Of a stretch of 64,000 nt of DNA, positions 53,618-63,601 are shown one piece after another. A program made the position numbers and the translations under genes. Numbering within the stretch: position 1 is the first letter of the stretch; each line of letters starts with the position of its first letter. The notes beneath the pieces are model-generated. The model ran no database searches, was not told the origin of the DNA, and was given only the letters and a program-made list of their open reading frames with translations. Source of the stretch: Sphingomonas carotinifaciens (GTDB lineage Bacteria; Pseudomonadota; Alphaproteobacteria; Sphingomonadales; Sphingomonadaceae); the NCBI RefSeq assembly GCF_009789535.1, contig NZ_WSUT01000005.1:2045501-2109500 (forward strand). The letters are read 5' to 3'.

Positions 53618-56035
53618 ATGGCGACGCTGGCCCCCACCCGAACGCTTTCCCCCATCCAGACCGCCTTGCTCGTCACGATCGGGACGGGGCTGCTGGCGGC
53701 GATCCTCGTCTTCGCGGTGGTCGGCAGCTGGCCGTTCGCCGCCGGTTTTCTGGGAATCGGGCTGGTGGTCGGCGGCGGCGTGGTGGCGTGGCGGCTGTTG
53801 TCGCCCGCGCAAGCCACGGAGCGCCGCGCGCTCGACTGGGATTTTACCCGCGTGGTCGCCGATACCAGTGATGATGCGATCGCGGTCACCGACCGTGCCG
53901 GTCGACTGGTCTGCGCCAACGATGCCTATGAGGCGCTGTTTCCCGGCTCGCCGACACCACCGGGCCTGCCCCTCGATGGCGAGGGCGTCGCCGCGCTGAC
54001 CCAGGCCGGCCGGGTGGCGTGGCGCGACGGGCTGGGGCGCGCCGATCGCCTGCTGGCGAACGGGGTGCGGGTATCGGCACTGGTGACACGGGCGGGGGAC
54101 GAGGCGGACATGCTCGTCTGGCGCTTCGTGGTCGCGGTCGAGCAGGATCTGGCGCAGATGGTCGAGGCGCTGATCGCGGGCAAGGACGGCGACCGGTTCG
54201 GCGCGGCGGGGATCATGGCGGCGGTGGTCGGCCCCGATGGGCGGGTGCGCGCCGCCAACCGCGTGCTGGCCGCGCGCGCCCTGGGGCGGGCCGAGGACAG
54301 CATCGCCGGTCGCGACTTCGCGCGCTTCCTGATCACCGACAGCCGCGGCCTTCTGCGCTTCGAGCGCGAGGGGCTGGACGGCTCGCCGCTGCGGCTGATC
54401 CAGGTTCCTTTTGTGGAAGGGGACGGTGCGCCGATGCTCGTCGCGCTGATCGACGAGGAGGAGGATGCCGCCCCCGCCATCGGCGCAAGCGCGACGCAGC
54501 ATGTCCGCACGCTGGTCGCGCTGATGCCGTTCGGCATGGCGCTGGTCGATCGCGACGGCCGCTTTCTACAGATGAACGACGCCTTCATGCGGGCAGCCGG
54601 GGTGAATGCCGCGGCGCCGCCGCTCTATCCGGGCGATCTGGTGGTGCGCGAGGACAAGGGCGCGGTTGCCGATGCGATCCGCCGCTTTGCCGGCGGCGCG
54701 ACGCATTCCGCCGACATGGCGGTGCGCCTGAAGGACCATCCCGACGAGCCCGTGGCGCTGACCATTGCCGGTGCACGAGGGCTGGGCGACGCGTCCGTGC
54801 TGCTCAGCCTGAAGGACAATTCGGAGGAAAGCCGCCTGAAGCGCGAGGTGGCGCAGGCGACGAAGATGCAGGCGGTGGGCCAGCTTGCCGGTGGTGTCGC
54901 GCACGACTTCAACAACATCCTGACAGCGATCATCGGCCACTGCGACCTGATGATGATGCGCCATTCGCCCGGCGACAGCGATTATGACGACATCCAGCAG
55001 ATCCGCTCCAACTCCAACCGAGCCGCCGCGCTGACCCGCCAGTTGCTCGCCTTTTCCCGCCAGCAGACGCTCAGGCCGCAGGTGCTGCAACTGCCCGACG
55101 TGGTGTCGGAGGTGTCGAACCTCCTGAAGCGCCTGATGGGCGAGACGGTGCGGTTGGACGTCAGCCATGGCCGCAACCTGGGGCCGGTACGTGCCGATCC
55201 GGGGCAATTGGAGCAGGTGATCGTCAATCTGGCGGTCAATGCACGCGACGCGATCGTGCAGGCGAACGGGCCTTCGGGCGGCACCCTGACCATCCAGACG
55301 CGCAGCATATCCGCCGACGATGTCCGCGCGATGGCCTCCGACATCCTGCCGGTCGGCGACTATACTGCGCTGATCGTCAGCGACACGGGCGCCGGTATCC
55401 CCGCCGATGTGCTGCCCAAAATCTTCGAGCCGTTCTTCACCACCAAGGAACTGGGCAAGGGGACCGGGCTCGGCCTGTCGACCGTCTATGGCATCGTTAA
55501 GCAATCGGGCGGCTGGATCTTTGCGGACTCCCGGCCGGGGCAGGGGGCGACCTTCTCCATCTACCTGCCGATCCATGCCGCGCCCGCAGCACCGCAACCC
55601 AAGCCGCTGAGTTCGCGCGCGCCCACCCGGCCGGCCGACCTGTGGGGAACCGGCACCGTGCTTCTCGTCGAGGACGAGGAAATGGTCCGCGCAGTCGCCG
55701 AGCGCGCCCTGACCCGGCAGGGCTATACGGTAAAGGCCGCCGAGCATGGCGAGGCCGCGCTGGAGATGCTGGCGGCGATGGACAAGCCCGATCTACTGAT
55801 CTCCGACGTGGTGATGCCGACGATGGACGGCCCCACCATGGTCCGCCAGGTGCGCCTGCGTTATCCCGACCTGCCGGTGCTGTTCATGTCGGGCTATGCC
55901 GAGGAGCAACTGCGGCGTTCGATCGACATCGACAATGTCGCATTCCTGCCCAAGCCCTTCTCCGTCCAGCAACTTGCCGAGGCGACGCGCGCCGTGCTGT
56001 TGCAACAAGGCACTGGCGGTTCTGCAAATTCGTGA
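53618..56035 (+). CDS. cckA: Hybrid sensor histidine kinase CckA
   Basis: An 805-residue membrane sensor kinase. Two N-terminal membrane helices are at about residues 18-63. PAS-like regions cover about 75-165, 170-260 and 290-400. The phosphoacceptor H429 is in [15 protein letters not shown]. The ATPase domain ([34 protein letters not shown]) and a C-terminal receiver with D730 ([14 protein letters not shown]) and [10 protein letters not shown] complete it. The domain order and H-box match CckA, which phosphorylates ChpT and then CtrA to control cell division and motility. A single-domain receiver follows after 14 nt. Confidence 0.88.
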   Translation: MATLAPTRTLSPIQTALLVTIGTGLLAAILVFAVVGSWPFAAGFLGIGLVVGGGVVAWRLLSPAQATERRALDWDFTRVVADTSDDAIAVTDRAGRLVCANDAYEALFPGSPTPPGLPLDGEGVAALTQAGRVAWRDGLGRADRLLANGVRVSALVTRAGDEADMLVWRFVVAVEQDLAQMVEALIAGKDGDRFGAAGIMAAVVGPDGRVRAANRVLAARALGRAEDSIAGRDFARFLITDSRGLLRFEREGLDGSPLRLIQVPFVEGDGAPMLVALIDEEEDAAPAIGASATQHVRTLVALMPFGMALVDRDGRFLQMNDAFMRAAGVNAAAPPLYPGDLVVREDKGAVADAIRRFAGGATHSADMAVRLKDHPDEPVALTIAGARGLGDASVLLSLKDNSEESRLKREVAQATKMQAVGQLAGGVAHDFNNILTAIIGHCDLMMMRHSPGDSDYDDIQQIRSNSNRAAALTRQLLAFSRQQTLRPQVLQLPDVVSEVSNLLKRLMGETVRLDVSHGRNLGPVRADPGQLEQVIVNLAVNARDAIVQANGPSGGTLTIQTRSISADDVRAMASDILPVGDYTALIVSDTGAGIPADVLPKIFEPFFTTKELGKGTGLGLSTVYGIVKQSGGWIFADSRPGQGATFSIYLPIHAAPAAPQPKPLSSRAPTRPADLWGTGTVLLVEDEEMVRAVAERALTRQGYTVKAAEHGEAALEMLAAMDKPDLLISDVVMPTMDGPTMVRQVRLRYPDLPVLFMSGYAEEQLRRSIDIDNVAFLPKPFSVQQLAEATRAVLLQQGTGGSANS

Positions 56036-56049
56036 TAAGGGCAGGCACG

Positions 56050-56400
56050 ATGAACGACCCTGTCCAGATCCTCATCGTCGAGGACGAGCCCCTGATCGCC
56101 ATGATGCTCGAGGATTTCCTCGACATCCTCGACAAGCAGGTCGCGGGCACCGCCGACAGCGTCGAGGACGCGATCGCGCGGGTGGAGGCGGGCGGCATCG
56201 ACGCTGCGATCCTGGACGTCAACCTGCGCGGCGGTGAAAAGAGCACCCCGGTCGCCGAACTGCTGGCTGAGCGCGGCGTCCCCTTCGTCTTCGCCACCGG
56301 CGGCAGCGACGATTCGGTGGACGAACGTTTCCGCGACCGCCCCCGTTTGCAAAAGCCGTTCACGATGGACGGCGTCGCAAAGGCGCTTGGCGAGCTGTAA
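56050..56400 (+). CDS. Stand-alone receiver domain response regulator
   Basis: A 116-residue receiver with no output domain. Acidic pocket residues are E11-D12-E13 and phosphoacceptor D56 (AAILDVNLRGGEKSTPVAE); ATGG and LQKPFT give the later conserved Thr/Lys. The LDVNL pattern with a short alpha-4 region is typical of receivers found with HWE-type kinases rather than of CpdR or DivK. It lies 14 nt after cckA and may act as a phosphate sink or relay partner. This is an inference from position. Confidence 0.83.
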   Translation: MNDPVQILIVEDEPLIAMMLEDFLDILDKQVAGTADSVEDAIARVEAGGIDAAILDVNLRGGEKSTPVAELLAERGVPFVFATGGSDDSVDERFRDRPRLQKPFTMDGVAKALGEL

Positions 56401-56607
56401 GCCGCCATCGCCGAATTTCCGGCGTTCTGTATCTAGATGGCGTCTCTCCCCCAAGGAGGGGTCGGTGCCTCGTTGCGCGCTGCGATCGAGATATCTGCGC
56501 GAAAACATCATCTTCGGGGCTGCGTGGCTTTGTAGGAGGGCTGTTCCCGCCGGCTTGTGTGAAACAAGCTTGCGTTTGGGGGTCCTTGCGCGACATAGGG
56601 CTACGCC

Positions 56608-58329
56608 ATGACCCACCAGTTCGACAAATCCCGCCTGCCGTCGCGCCATGTCTCCGTCGGTCCCGAGCGCGCCCCGCATCGCAGCTATTATTATGCGATG
56701 GGCATCACCGAGGAGGATATCGCCAAGCCGTTCGTGGCGCTGGCGTCGGCGGGCAATAACTCCGCGCCGTGCAATACGACGCTGGATGCGCAGGCCGATG
56801 CCGCGCAGGGCGGCGTGATCCGCGGCGGCGGCATGCCGCGTCGCTTCAACACGATCACCGTGACCGACGGCATCGCCATGGGTCATCAGGGCATGAAGGC
56901 CTCGCTGGTCAGTCGCGAGGTCATCGCCGATTCGGTCGAGCTGTCGGTGCGTGGCCACTGCTATGATGCGCTGGTCGGCTTTGCGGGGTGCGACAAGTCG
57001 CTGCCCGGCATGATGATGGCGATGCTGCGCCTGAACATCCCGTCGATCTTCGTCTATGGCGGATCGATCCTGCCCGGCCGCTTCCACGACAAGGACGTGA
57101 CCGTGGTTGACGTGTTCGAGGCGGTGGGCCAGCACGCCGCGGGCAATTGCCCGCTCCAGCAGTTGATCGAGCTGGAAAAGGTCGCCTGCCCCGGCCACGG
57201 CGCGTGCGGCGGACAGTTCACCGCCAACACCATGGCCTGCGTGGGCGAGGCGATCGGCCTGTCGCTGCCCAATTCGAACATGATGCCCGCACCCTTTCTC
57301 GATCGCCACGGCATCGCCGAGGCCGCGGGCGAGCAGGTGATGGCCCTGGTCGCGAAGAACATCCGCCCGCGCGACATCTGCACCCGCGAAGCGTTCGAGA
57401 ATGCCGCCCGCGTCGTCGCGGCCACCGGCGGATCGACCAATGCCGCGCTGCACCTGCCGGCGATGGCGAACGAGGCGGGGATCGACTTCGACCTGCACGA
57501 CGTGGCCGAGACGTTCAAAACCACGCCCTACATCGCCGACCTGAAGCCCGGCGGCAAATATGTCGCCAAGGATATGTACGAGGCGGGCGGCGTCTACATG
57601 CTGATGAAGACGCTGCTGGCCGGTGGTTATCTGCATGGCGACTGCATGACCGTGACCGGCAAGACGCTGGCCGAGAATATCGACGAGGTCACCTGGAACC
57701 CCGACCAGAAGGTCATCTACGACGTCAAGGCGCCGATCACCCCGACGGGCGGCGTCGTCGGCCTGCGCGGATCGCTGGCACCCGAGGGCGCGATCGTGAA
57801 GGTCGCGGGCATGAAGCGCCTGCAATTCGAAGGGCCGGCGCGCGTCTTCGACTGCGAGGAGGACGCCTTTGCCGCGGTCGAGGCGCGGATGATCGAGGAC
57901 GGCGAAGTCGTGGTGATCCGCTATGAGGGGCCCAAGGGCGGCCCCGGCATGCGCGAGATGCTGTCCACCACCGCCGCGCTCTATGGCCTGGGCATGGGCG
58001 AGAAGGTCGCGCTCATCACCGATGGCCGCTTTTCGGGTGCGACCCGCGGCTTCTGCATCGGCCATGTCGGGCCGGAGGCGGCGGACGGCGGCCCGATCGC
58101 GCTGGTCGAGAATGGCGATGCCATCCGTATCGACGCAGAGGCCGGCACGATCGATTTGCTGGTCGACGATGCCGTGCTGGCCGATCGTCGCGCCCGCTGG
58201 ACCATGCGGCAGAATGATTATCAGTCGGGCGTGCTGTGGCGCTATGCGCGCACCGTGGGGCCGGCCTATAAGGGGGCGGTCACCCATCCGGGAGCGAGCG
58301 CCGAAACCCATGTCTATGCGGATATCTGA
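56608..58329 (+). CDS. ilvD: Dihydroxy-acid dehydratase
   Basis: A 573-residue iron-sulfur dehydratase in valine, isoleucine and CoA precursor synthesis. Cluster ligands are C55 (NNSAPCNTT), C128 ([11 protein letters not shown]) and C200 ([14 protein letters not shown]). Its length and motifs match the usual bacterial enzyme. The 207-bp gap upstream contains no gene but should contain the promoter; the start ATG at 56608 gives the family N-terminus. The small lipoprotein gene downstream begins inside its last codons. Confidence 0.96.
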   Translation: MTHQFDKSRLPSRHVSVGPERAPHRSYYYAMGITEEDIAKPFVALASAGNNSAPCNTTLDAQADAAQGGVIRGGGMPRRFNTITVTDGIAMGHQGMKASLVSREVIADSVELSVRGHCYDALVGFAGCDKSLPGMMMAMLRLNIPSIFVYGGSILPGRFHDKDVTVVDVFEAVGQHAAGNCPLQQLIELEKVACPGHGACGGQFTANTMACVGEAIGLSLPNSNMMPAPFLDRHGIAEAAGEQVMALVAKNIRPRDICTREAFENAARVVAATGGSTNAALHLPAMANEAGIDFDLHDVAETFKTTPYIADLKPGGKYVAKDMYEAGGVYMLMKTLLAGGYLHGDCMTVTGKTLAENIDEVTWNPDQKVIYDVKAPITPTGGVVGLRGSLAPEGAIVKVAGMKRLQFEGPARVFDCEEDAFAAVEARMIEDGEVVVIRYEGPKGGPGMREMLSTTAALYGLGMGEKVALITDGRFSGATRGFCIGHVGPEAADGGPIALVENGDAIRIDAEAGTIDLLVDDAVLADRRARWTMRQNDYQSGVLWRYARTVGPAYKGAVTHPGASAETHVYADI

Positions 58330-58681
58330 CCGGGCGTCTGCCCTGCTTCTGCTCGCGCTCGCCGGATGTTCCTCCGGCGAGACGCCGTCGGGCGGGGCGA
58401 TCCCGGCGGCGGATGCGGACCGCATCCCCTGCACCCGCGGCAACGCGCCGCTGGAGCCGAATTGTACCGTCGAGCGGATGGTGGACGGCGAGGGGCTGGT
58501 GCTGACCGTGCGTCACGGCGATGGCGGCTTCCATCGCCTGCGCGTGACGAACGACGGTCGCGGCGTGGTCGCCGCCGATGGCGCCGAGCCCGCGCGCGTC
58601 ACCGTGGTGGGCGCCGACGGGATCGACGTGTCGATCGGTCAGGACCGCTACCGCCTGCCCGCGACGATCAAGGGCGCATGA
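58316..58681 (+). CDS. Small putative lipoprotein of unknown function
   Basis: A 121-residue protein with a lipobox (LALAG-C18) after a short signal sequence. The mature part contains a Cys pair ([17 protein letters not shown]) and a beta-rich segment ([22 protein letters not shown]). I do not recognise the family. It overlaps the end of ilvD by 14 nt and its stop overlaps the next ATG (ATGA), so it is translated as part of an ilvD-lipoprotein-nnr run. Confidence 0.72.
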   Translation: MRISDRASALLLLALAGCSSGETPSGGAIPAADADRIPCTRGNAPLEPNCTVERMVDGEGLVLTVRHGDGGFHRLRVTNDGRGVVAADGAEPARVTVVGADGIDVSIGQDRYRLPATIKGA

Positions 58682-60078
58682 TCCCGCTGGACGGCCAGCC
58701 GATCCTGACCGCGGGGGAGATGCGCGCTGCCGAGGAGGCGACGATGGTGGCCGGGACCAGCGTCGATACGCTGATGGAGCGGGCGGGCGAGGGTGTCGCG
58801 GTCGCCGTGCACCGTCTGGCGGCGGGGGCGGACATCGTGATCCTGTGCGGCCCTGGCAATAATGGCGGTGACGGCTATGTCGCCGCCGCCGCGCTGCACC
58901 GCATGGGCGCGGCGGTGCGCGTCGCCGCGTCCGGCGCGCCGGCAAGCCCCGCCGCAGTCCGTGCGGCCGCCCGGTGGCACGGCCCGGTCGAGGCGCTGGC
59001 ACAGGCGGAACCCGCCACCATCCTGGTCGATGCGTTGTTCGGCACGGGCCTGTCGCGGCCGCTGGCCGACGAGGTCGCCGCACCGCTCCACCGCCTCGCC
59101 CGTGCCGCACGGTTGCGGATCGCGGTGGACGTGCCGAGCGGGGTCGGCAGCGATGACGGCGCGGTGCTGGGCGCGGCGACCTGCGACATCACGCTGGCGT
59201 TAGAGGCGGCCAAGCCTGCGCATCTGCTGCAACCCGCGGCGCAGGCCTGCGGCACGGTGCGGCTGATCCCGATCGGCGTGCCGGTCGTCAGCCACACCCA
59301 CGTCCTCTCAAGCCCTCTCCCCGAGGGGGAGAGGGACATGGCTTGCGTAGCGCCTTCCATTACCCTTCCCACCCCCGGCCCCAATTCGCACAAATACACC
59401 CGCGGCATGGTCGCCATCGTCGCCGGCGGCATGGCGGGCGCGTCCGAGCTGGCGAGTATCGCCGCGATGCGCGCCGGTGCCGGCTACGTCCTCCATCTGG
59501 GCGAAGGGCAGGGGCCCCCGCACGCGCTGGTCCGCAAAATCTTCTCCGCCGATGCCCTGCAGGACGCGCGTATCGGCGCGATCGTCGTCGGTCCCGGTCT
59601 TGGCCGCGACGATGCCACGCGCCGCATGCTGGACGCCAGCCTTGCCGCGCATCGCCCGCTTGTCATCGACGGCGACGCATTGCGCCTGATCGATCCCACG
59701 ACGATCCCGGCCGGCAGCATCCTGACCCCGCATGGCGGGGAATTTTCCCATCTGTTCGGGCAGGAGGGCGACAAGATCACCCGCACCCGCCGCGCCGCGG
59801 CACAGACCGGTGCCGTCATCGTCCACAAGGGGCCGGACACGGTGATCGCCGCACCCGATGGGCGGGTCACAGTTGCGGGCGAGGGAAGTCCCTGGCTTTC
59901 CACCGCCGGCACGGGCGACGTGCTGGCCGGGGCGATCGGAGCAATGCGCGCCGCCGGGCTCGATCCCTTTGCCGCAGCGGGGGCCGGGGTGTGGCTCCAT
60001 GGTGCCGCGGCGCGGCGATTGGGACCGGCCTTCATCGCCGACGACTTGGCAGACGCGCTCTCCGCCGTCAGAGGCTGA
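58678..60078 (+). CDS. nnr: Bifunctional NAD(P)H-hydrate repair enzyme (ADP-dependent dehydratase / epimerase)
   Basis: A 466-residue fusion of NnrE (N-terminal epimerase, residues 1 to about 205) and NnrD (C-terminal ADP-dependent dehydratase, about 240-466). It repairs hydrated NADH and NADPH. Motifs are CGPGNNGGDGYVAA and DALFGTGL in NnrE; TPHGGEFSHLFG and STAGTGDVLAG in NnrD. The linker between them (residues about 205-240) contains SPLPEGERD encoded by a copy of a dispersed palindromic repeat, an in-frame insertion. Both domains otherwise look complete. The ATG overlaps the upstream stop. Confidence 0.93.
   Translation: MIPLDGQPILTAGEMRAAEEATMVAGTSVDTLMERAGEGVAVAVHRLAAGADIVILCGPGNNGGDGYVAAAALHRMGAAVRVAASGAPASPAAVRAAARWHGPVEALAQAEPATILVDALFGTGLSRPLADEVAAPLHRLARAARLRIAVDVPSGVGSDDGAVLGAATCDITLALEAAKPAHLLQPAAQACGTVRLIPIGVPVVSHTHVLSSPLPEGERDMACVAPSITLPTPGPNSHKYTRGMVAIVAGGMAGASELASIAAMRAGAGYVLHLGEGQGPPHALVRKIFSADALQDARIGAIVVGPGLGRDDATRRMLDASLAAHRPLVIDGDALRLIDPTTIPAGSILTPHGGEFSHLFGQEGDKITRTRRAAAQTGAVIVHKGPDTVIAAPDGRVTVAGEGSPWLSTAGTGDVLAGAIGAMRAAGLDPFAAAGAGVWLHGAAARRLGPAFIADDLADALSAVRG
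59311..59337. repeat. Copy of the CCCTCTCCCC palindromic repeat inside the nnr coding region
   Basis: CCCTCTCCCC (59313-59322) and GGGGAGAGGG (59326-59335) form a 10-bp stem within the gene. It matches the arms of intergenic copies at 1352, 15952 and 53471. It keeps the reading frame and encodes part of the linker between two enzyme domains. Confidence 0.75.
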
Positions 60079-60083
60079 TCGCC

Positions 60084-61265
60084 ATGACCGATACCATTAT
60101 CCGTGTCGCGGCTCGCGGCGACGGCGTCACCGCCGATGGCCGTCACGCCGCGTTCGCCGCGCCCGGCGATATCCTGAACGCCGATGGCACGCTGAGCCAC
60201 GGGCCCCATCATCAGGTGCCGCCTTGCCGTCACTTTCCCACCTGCGGCGGGTGCCAGCTCCAGCATCTCGACGATGACAGCTATGCCGCCTTTGTCACCG
60301 ACCGGGTCGCCTCCGCCCTCGACGGGCAGGGGCTGTCCGCGCCGATGCGTGTTCCCCATGTCTCGCCGCCCAATACCCGCCGCCGCGCGACGCTGCATGC
60401 CGAGGCGAAGGGCGGTCGCATCCGGCTGGGCTTTTCGGAGGAGAAAAGCCACGCGATCGTCGACATCGCCGAATGCCACATCCTGCGGCCCGAACTGTTC
60501 GCGCTGGTCACGCCCTTGCGCGGCTTTCTCCAGCGGCTGGGGTTCAAGCGGCGCTGCGACATCCACCTCGCCATGGCGGATCAGGGGCCGGACATCACCA
60601 TCACCGGCTTTGCGCCGGAAGGGCTCGACGCGGCGGAGGCGATCATCGCCTTTTGCGAGCGGCACAAGGTCGCCCGGCTCAGCGTCGATGACGGCATGGG
60701 GCCGGAGACGCGGTGGGAGCCCGAGCCCGTCACCATCACGCTGGGCGGCATCCCCGTGCCGCTGCCCCCCGGTGCGTTTCTCCAGGCGACCGAGGACGGC
60801 GAGGCGACCCTTGTCGCCGCCGTCGGCGATGCGGTCGGCAAGGCGGGAACGGTGGCGGACCTGTTCACCGGCCTCGGCACCTTTGCCCTCGCGCTGCCGG
60901 CGCGCGTCTATGCGGCGGAGGGCGCGCGCGATGCCCTCCTGTCGCTGAAGGCGGCCGCCAATGGCGCGGGCAGGCAGGTGTTCGCCGAGCATCGCGACCT
61001 GTACCGCCGGCCGCTCACCAAGCCCGAGCTCGACCGGTTTGACGCCATCGTCCTCGATCCGCCCCGCGCGGGCGCACGCGATCAGGCGGAGGCACTGGCG
61101 CAGGCCAACGTGTCGGCGATCGCCTATGTGTCCTGCAATCCGGCCAGCTTTGCGCGCGATGCCAAGATGCTGGCGGATCATGGCTGGCGGATCGACTGGG
61201 TGCAGCCGGTCGGTCAGTTCCGCTGGTCGACCCATGTCGAGCTGGCGGCGCGGTTCGTCCGGTAG
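60084..61265 (+). CDS. RumA/TrmA-type RNA (uracil-C5)-methyltransferase
   Basis: A 393-residue class I methyltransferase. Four cysteines C48-x5-C54-x2-C57...C131 fit the [4Fe-4S] pattern of RumA (RlmD). SAM-binding motif is VADLFTGLGTFALAL, the catalytic base region is LDPPRAGA, and the nucleophile C351 is in VSCNPASFARD. The RNA target (23S U1939-like or tRNA) cannot be told from sequence alone; the TRAM domain appears absent or shortened. It is 5 nt after nnr. Confidence 0.9.
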   Translation: MTDTIIRVAARGDGVTADGRHAAFAAPGDILNADGTLSHGPHHQVPPCRHFPTCGGCQLQHLDDDSYAAFVTDRVASALDGQGLSAPMRVPHVSPPNTRRRATLHAEAKGGRIRLGFSEEKSHAIVDIAECHILRPELFALVTPLRGFLQRLGFKRRCDIHLAMADQGPDITITGFAPEGLDAAEAIIAFCERHKVARLSVDDGMGPETRWEPEPVTITLGGIPVPLPPGAFLQATEDGEATLVAAVGDAVGKAGTVADLFTGLGTFALALPARVYAAEGARDALLSLKAAANGAGRQVFAEHRDLYRRPLTKPELDRFDAIVLDPPRAGARDQAEALAQANVSAIAYVSCNPASFARDAKMLADHGWRIDWVQPVGQFRWSTHVELAARFVR

Positions 61266-61274
61266 CAGAGGTGG

Positions 61275-62015
61275 TTACGGATACGCCGCCGAGACGAAGA
61301 ACAGCCCGTCCGGCGGCGCGTTGAGCGCCAATCGCTGGCGATCCTGCGCGGCGAGGGCGGCGCCGACATCGTCGGGCGTCCACCGTCCCATGCCGACATG
61401 CACCAGGCATCCGACCATCGACCGGACCTGATGATGCAGGAAAGACCGCGCCGCCGCCCGCACCGTTACCCGGTCGCCGATGCGCGCCACCTCCAGTCGG
61501 TCCAGCGTCCGCACCGGGCTGTCCGCCTGACAGTGCGCCGATCGAAAGGTGGTGAAGTCGTGCCGGCCCAGCAGCTGCGCCGCACCCGCCGCCATCGCAT
61601 CCGTGTCCAGCGGATGGGCGACCTGCCACGCCAGTCCCTTTTCATGGGTCAGCGTCGCGCGGCGATTGACGATGCGATATTCGTACGAGCGGCCGATGCA
61701 CGAAAAGCGCGCATGCCAGTCGTCCGCCACCACCTCGCACGCCAGAACCGCGACCGGCGCCGGCCGCACGCGCGCGTTCAGGGCTTCCATCAGGCGGAAC
61801 GGCGTGATCGGCTTGGCGATGTCGACATGGGCGCGCATGCCCAGCGCGTGCACGCCCGCGTCGGTGCGGCCCGATGCGTGCACTGCCGCCTTTTCGCCGG
61901 TGATCGCGAACACGGCCTCTTCCAGCGCCTGCTGCACGCTTGGCCCATGTGCCTGCCGTTGCCATCCCATGAAGGGGCGGCCGTCATATTCCACCAGCAG
62001 CGCGAAACGCGTCAA
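61275..62015 (-). CDS. truA: tRNA pseudouridine(38-40) synthase
   Basis: A 246-residue TruA that makes pseudouridine in the anticodon arm. Catalytic D52 is in [22 protein letters not shown] opens the protein and [18 protein letters not shown] is the late conserved segment. Translation is inferred to start at TTG (62015), which overlaps the fmt stop as TTGA; no ATG or GTG gives a complete N-terminus. It converges with the methyltransferase gene. Confidence 0.94.
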   Translation of the reverse strand: MTRFALLVEYDGRPFMGWQRQAHGPSVQQALEEAVFAITGEKAAVHASGRTDAGVHALGMRAHVDIAKPITPFRLMEALNARVRPAPVAVLACEVVADDWHARFSCIGRSYEYRIVNRRATLTHEKGLAWQVAHPLDTDAMAAGAAQLLGRHDFTTFRSAHCQADSPVRTLDRLEVARIGDRVTVRAAARSFLHHQVRSMVGCLVHVGMGRWTPDDVGAALAAQDRQRLALNAPPDGLFFVSAAYP

Positions 62016-62920
62016 AGCCGGGTTCCCGAGGGGACGGGGAAGCCGCGCAGCATCTCTGCGGCACTGGTCACGCTCTTGCCGGCGCGCTGCACCAGCGTCG
62101 GGCGGATCGCCCCGTCGCCGCACGCGATCGTCAACTGGTCGTCCACCGTCTCGCCCGCCCCGTAGAAGCTGAAGGGCAACAGGTCCGCCGCCAGGATCTT
62201 CACCCGCTCGCCGGCAATCTCGCACCATGCGCCCGGCGCCGGGTTCATCGCGCGCACCAGCCGCTCGACCTCGATTGCGGGGCGCTCGAAGTCGATGCGC
62301 GTCTCCGCCTTGTCGATCTTGGCGGCGTAGGTCACGCCGTCTTGCTGCTGTGGCACCGGCGGGTGGCCGTCGAGATCGCCCAGCACCTGCGTCATGAGGG
62401 CGGCACCCAGGGCTGCCAGTTCCTGCGTCAACATGCCCGTCGTCTTGCCGTCGACCGGTGTCCGTCCTTCCAGCCGGACCGGGCCCGTGTCCAGGCCGGC
62501 CTCCATCTGCATGATGCCGACGCCGGTTTCCGTATCGCCCGCCAGGATGGCGCGCTGAATCGGCGCTGCGCCGCGCCATCGTGGCAGCAGCGATCCGTGC
62601 ACGTTCAGGCAGCCATGCACCGGGGCATCGAGTATGGCCCGCGGCAGGATCAACCCATAGGCCGCGACCACCGCGACATCGGCGCGCAGATCGGCGAACG
62701 CGGCCTGTTCGTCCGCACCCTTCAGTGAAACGGGTGTGCGTACGGGAATGCCCAGTTCCTCGGCCCGCGCCTGAACCGGGGAGGGCACCAGCTGCCGCCC
62801 GCGTCGTCCGCCTGGACGCGCCGGCTGGCTGTAGCTCGCCACCACATCGTGGCCTGCCGCCACCACCGCATCCAAGACCGGCACCGCAAAGCCCGGCGTT
62901 CCCATGAAGACGATCCGCAT
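62012..62920 (-). CDS. fmt: Methionyl-tRNA formyltransferase
   Basis: A 302-residue enzyme that formylates initiator Met-tRNA. The catalytic triad is N106, H108 and D144, at the same numbers as in E. coli; [17 protein letters not shown] is the formyl-THF site. The ATG at 62920 gives the canonical [16 protein letters not shown] start. It is coupled to truA by TTGA and divergent from recR, with 53 bp between. def, its functional partner, is on the opposite strand after recR. Confidence 0.96.
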   Translation of the reverse strand: MRIVFMGTPGFAVPVLDAVVAAGHDVVASYSQPARPGGRRGRQLVPSPVQARAEELGIPVRTPVSLKGADEQAAFADLRADVAVVAAYGLILPRAILDAPVHGCLNVHGSLLPRWRGAAPIQRAILAGDTETGVGIMQMEAGLDTGPVRLEGRTPVDGKTTGMLTQELAALGAALMTQVLGDLDGHPPVPQQQDGVTYAAKIDKAETRIDFERPAIEVERLVRAMNPAPGAWCEIAGERVKILAADLLPFSFYGAGETVDDQLTIACGDGAIRPTLVQRAGKSVTSAAEMLRGFPVPSGTRL

Positions 62921-62973
62921 GTCTGCCCGTCTCTCCGCTGGCGGCGCGGCGCGCAACCCCCTATCTGTTCTCC

Positions 62974-63570
62974 ATGGCATCCCCAGAGATCGAGGCGCTG
63001 ACCCAGGCGCTCGCCCGCCTCCCCGGCCTCGGCCCCCGCTCCGCCCGCCGCGCCGTCCTCCACCTGCTGAAAAAGCGGGAATCCGCGCTTGAGCCGCTGT
63101 TGAGCGCGCTTGCGGCCGTAGAGGATCGGCTGGTGACGTGCGCCACCTGTGGCAACATCGATACCGCCAATCCGTGCGCGATCTGCGCCGATGGCCGGCG
63201 GGACGACCGGGCATTGTGCGTGGTCGAGGAAGTCGCCGATCTTTGGGCGCTGGAGCGTTCGCGGCTGTTTCCGGGACGGTTTCATGTGCTGGGCGGGCGC
63301 CTGTCCGCACTGGAGGGTGTGCGGCCGGAGGATCTGTCGATCGACCATCTCGTCCGCCGGGTCGAGGCGGGGGGCGTCGACGAGGTCGTGCTGGCGATGA
63401 ATGCCACGCTGGAGGGGCAGACCACGGCGCATTATATCGCCGAGCGGATCGAGCGTTTTCCCGTCCGTATCACCCAGTTGGCCCATGGCCTGCCCGTCGG
63501 CGGCGAGCTCGACTATCTGGACGAGGGCACCCTGGCGCAGGCCCTGCGCGCGCGGCGGCCGGTCGCTTGA
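62974..63570 (+). CDS. recR: Recombination mediator protein RecR
   Basis: A 198-residue RecR for RecFOR-mediated RecA loading at gaps. The helix-hairpin-helix [20 protein letters not shown] (residues 13-32), the zinc finger C56-x2-C59-x8-C68-x2-C71, and the Toprim domain (about 79-175, [21 protein letters not shown]-like) are complete. def follows after 31 bp on the same strand. Confidence 0.96.
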   Translation: MASPEIEALTQALARLPGLGPRSARRAVLHLLKKRESALEPLLSALAAVEDRLVTCATCGNIDTANPCAICADGRRDDRALCVVEEVADLWALERSRLFPGRFHVLGGRLSALEGVRPEDLSIDHLVRRVEAGGVDEVVLAMNATLEGQTTAHYIAERIERFPVRITQLAHGLPVGGELDYLDEGTLAQALRARRPVA

Positions 63571-63601
63571 CGGCGTGGGGGACGTTGCCTAGCTGACAGC
63601 C

